Origin: Acidobacteriota bacterium | GTDB taxonomy: Bacteria; Acidobacteriota; HRBIN11 | Assembly: GCA_030550225.1 (NCBI GenBank) | Contig: JAUQPV010000206.1 | Coordinates: 1-5,321, forward strand | Length of the DNA stretch: 5,321 nucleotides | Direction of reading: 5' to 3' | Part shown: positions 4,648 through 5,321 of the stretch, piece after piece | Position numbering within the stretch: position 1 is the stretch's first letter | How the letters are laid out: every line of letters begins with the position of its first letter | Notes under the pieces: model-generated | Database searches by the model: none | What the model was told of the DNA's origin: nothing | What the model saw: the letters and a program-made list of their open reading frames with translations, nothing else | Position numbers and translations under genes: made by a program

Positions 4648-5321
4648 CTACCGAAAGAGGTGCCGGAGGATGAAGCCCACGTTGGCCGGTCGCTCGGCCA
4701 GCCGCCGCATGAAGTACGGATACCAATGCGTCCCGTAGGGGACGTACACCCGAAGGGGCCAGCCCTCTTCCAGGAGCTTCTGCTGAAGGTCTCGCCGGAT
4801 ACCGTAAATCATCTGGAATTCAAAGGTCCGGGGCTGGGTGATGCCGTGAGCCCGTATGGACTCGACGGCGTGCCGGATCATCCGAATGTCATGGGTGGCG
4901 ATAGCAAACCGGGACGCCTCGGCCAAGAGGATGTCCATCAGGCGACGGTAGTTCTCGTCGACCTGCCGCTTGCGGGGAAAGGCCCGGTCGGATGGTTCTC
5001 GGTACGCCCCCTTGACGAGGCGGACCTTAATGCCCCGGGCGATGAGCGACCGAAGATCTTTCTCGCTCCGATAGAGGTAGGCTTGGATGGCGACACCGAC
5101 GCCCTCGAACTCGTCTCGGAGACGGTGGACGATTTCGAGGGTCCGGTCCGTGTAATCGCTCCCCTCCATGTCGATTTCCACGTCCCGGTCATAGCCCTGG
5201 GCCCGTTCGACGATGGCCCGGACCAACTCGAAGCACAGGTCCGTCGACAGGTCCAGGCCGAGCTGGGTGAGTTTGACAGAGATGTTGCTATCAAGGTCCC
5301 GCCGGTGGATTTCCTCGACTT
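4648..5321 (-). CDS. Proline dehydrogenase, C-terminal 223 residues (5' end beyond the window)
   Basis: The FAD enzyme oxidises proline to pyrroline-5-carboxylate, the first step of proline catabolism, usually at the membrane face. The frame is open to the window edge, and the in-frame TTG at 5226 is internal, not the start. Motifs in order are NISVKLTQLGLDL, DVEIDMEGSDYTD, VAIQAYLYRSEKDL, IKVRLVKGAYREP, AIATHD, FEFQMIYGIRRDLQ and VYVPYGTHWYPYFMRRLAERPANV. From the PutA/Thermus family, the Lys of SVKLT, the Asp of IDME, the Tyr of VYVPYG and the Tyr and Arg-Arg of YFMRRLAER are expected at the substrate and flavin site, and all are present. The C-terminus stops soon after the barrel (FILRHLFR). 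This is therefore a stand-alone enzyme of the Thermus/Bacillus type, not a PutA fusion. About 80-100 N-terminal residues are missing, judging by family length. The gene would usually be called prodh or putA/fadM. Confidence 0.95.
   Translation of the reverse strand, partial: VEEIHRRDLDSNISVKLTQLGLDLSTDLCFELVRAIVERAQGYDRDVEIDMEGSDYTDRTLEIVHRLRDEFEGVGVAIQAYLYRSEKDLRSLIARGIKVRLVKGAYREPSDRAFPRKRQVDENYRRLMDILLAEASRFAIATHDIRMIRHAVESIRAHGITQPRTFEFQMIYGIRRDLQQKLLEEGWPLRVYVPYGTHWYPYFMRRLAERPANVGFILRHLFR

Overview
The window is GC-rich bacterial DNA with five protein-coding regions, two of them cut by the window edges. It has no RNA gene, no CRISPR array and no recognisable transposase. The glycyl-tRNA synthetase beta chain indicates a bacterium with the alpha2-beta2 type of glycyl-tRNA synthetase. 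The LolA-like protein points to a cell with an outer membrane. The compact layout and the R/E/W-rich, K-poor proteins would suit a hot-spring or deep-branching lineage known mainly from metagenomes, but that is inference and I cannot name a taxon.

Layout from left to right: (1) bases 1-267, plus strand, the C-terminal end of an isoprenylcysteine carboxyl methyltransferase-type membrane methyltransferase. (2) bases 268-485, a convergent gap containing heptamer-periodic repeats and a palindrome. (3) bases 486-2621, minus strand, complete glyS. (4) bases 2622-2933, a 312-base gap filled by a nested inverted-repeat structure: two head-to-head arrays of an 8-bp unit (TTCGGCAG / CTGCCGAA) around a core with its own inverted ends. 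(5) bases 2934 to about 3533, minus strand, a LolA-like mature domain, with an open frame continuing to a possible GTG start at 3851 through repeat-rich sequence that does not look like LolA. (6) bases 3879-4604, plus strand, an unrecognised cysteine-rich protein with a nucleotide-binding-like N-terminus. (7) bases 4605-4647, a convergent gap with a short hairpin. (8) bases 4648-5321, minus strand, the C-terminal two thirds or so of proline dehydrogenase.

The genes do not form an evident pathway. They cover membrane methylation, translation, lipoprotein transport, an unknown function and proline catabolism. lolA and glyS share a strand and could be co-transcribed across the repeat structure. 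The others are convergent or divergent.

The most unusual content is the set of short-unit (7- or 8-bp) degenerate tandem arrays. They lie in the gene gaps and in the odd N-terminal part of the lolA frame. Three loci have the same geometry, with a G-rich arm on the left, a C-rich arm on the right, and a short core between. I found no convincing multi-gene defence or mobile system. The cysteine-rich protein at 3879-4604 is the best candidate for undescribed biochemistry.
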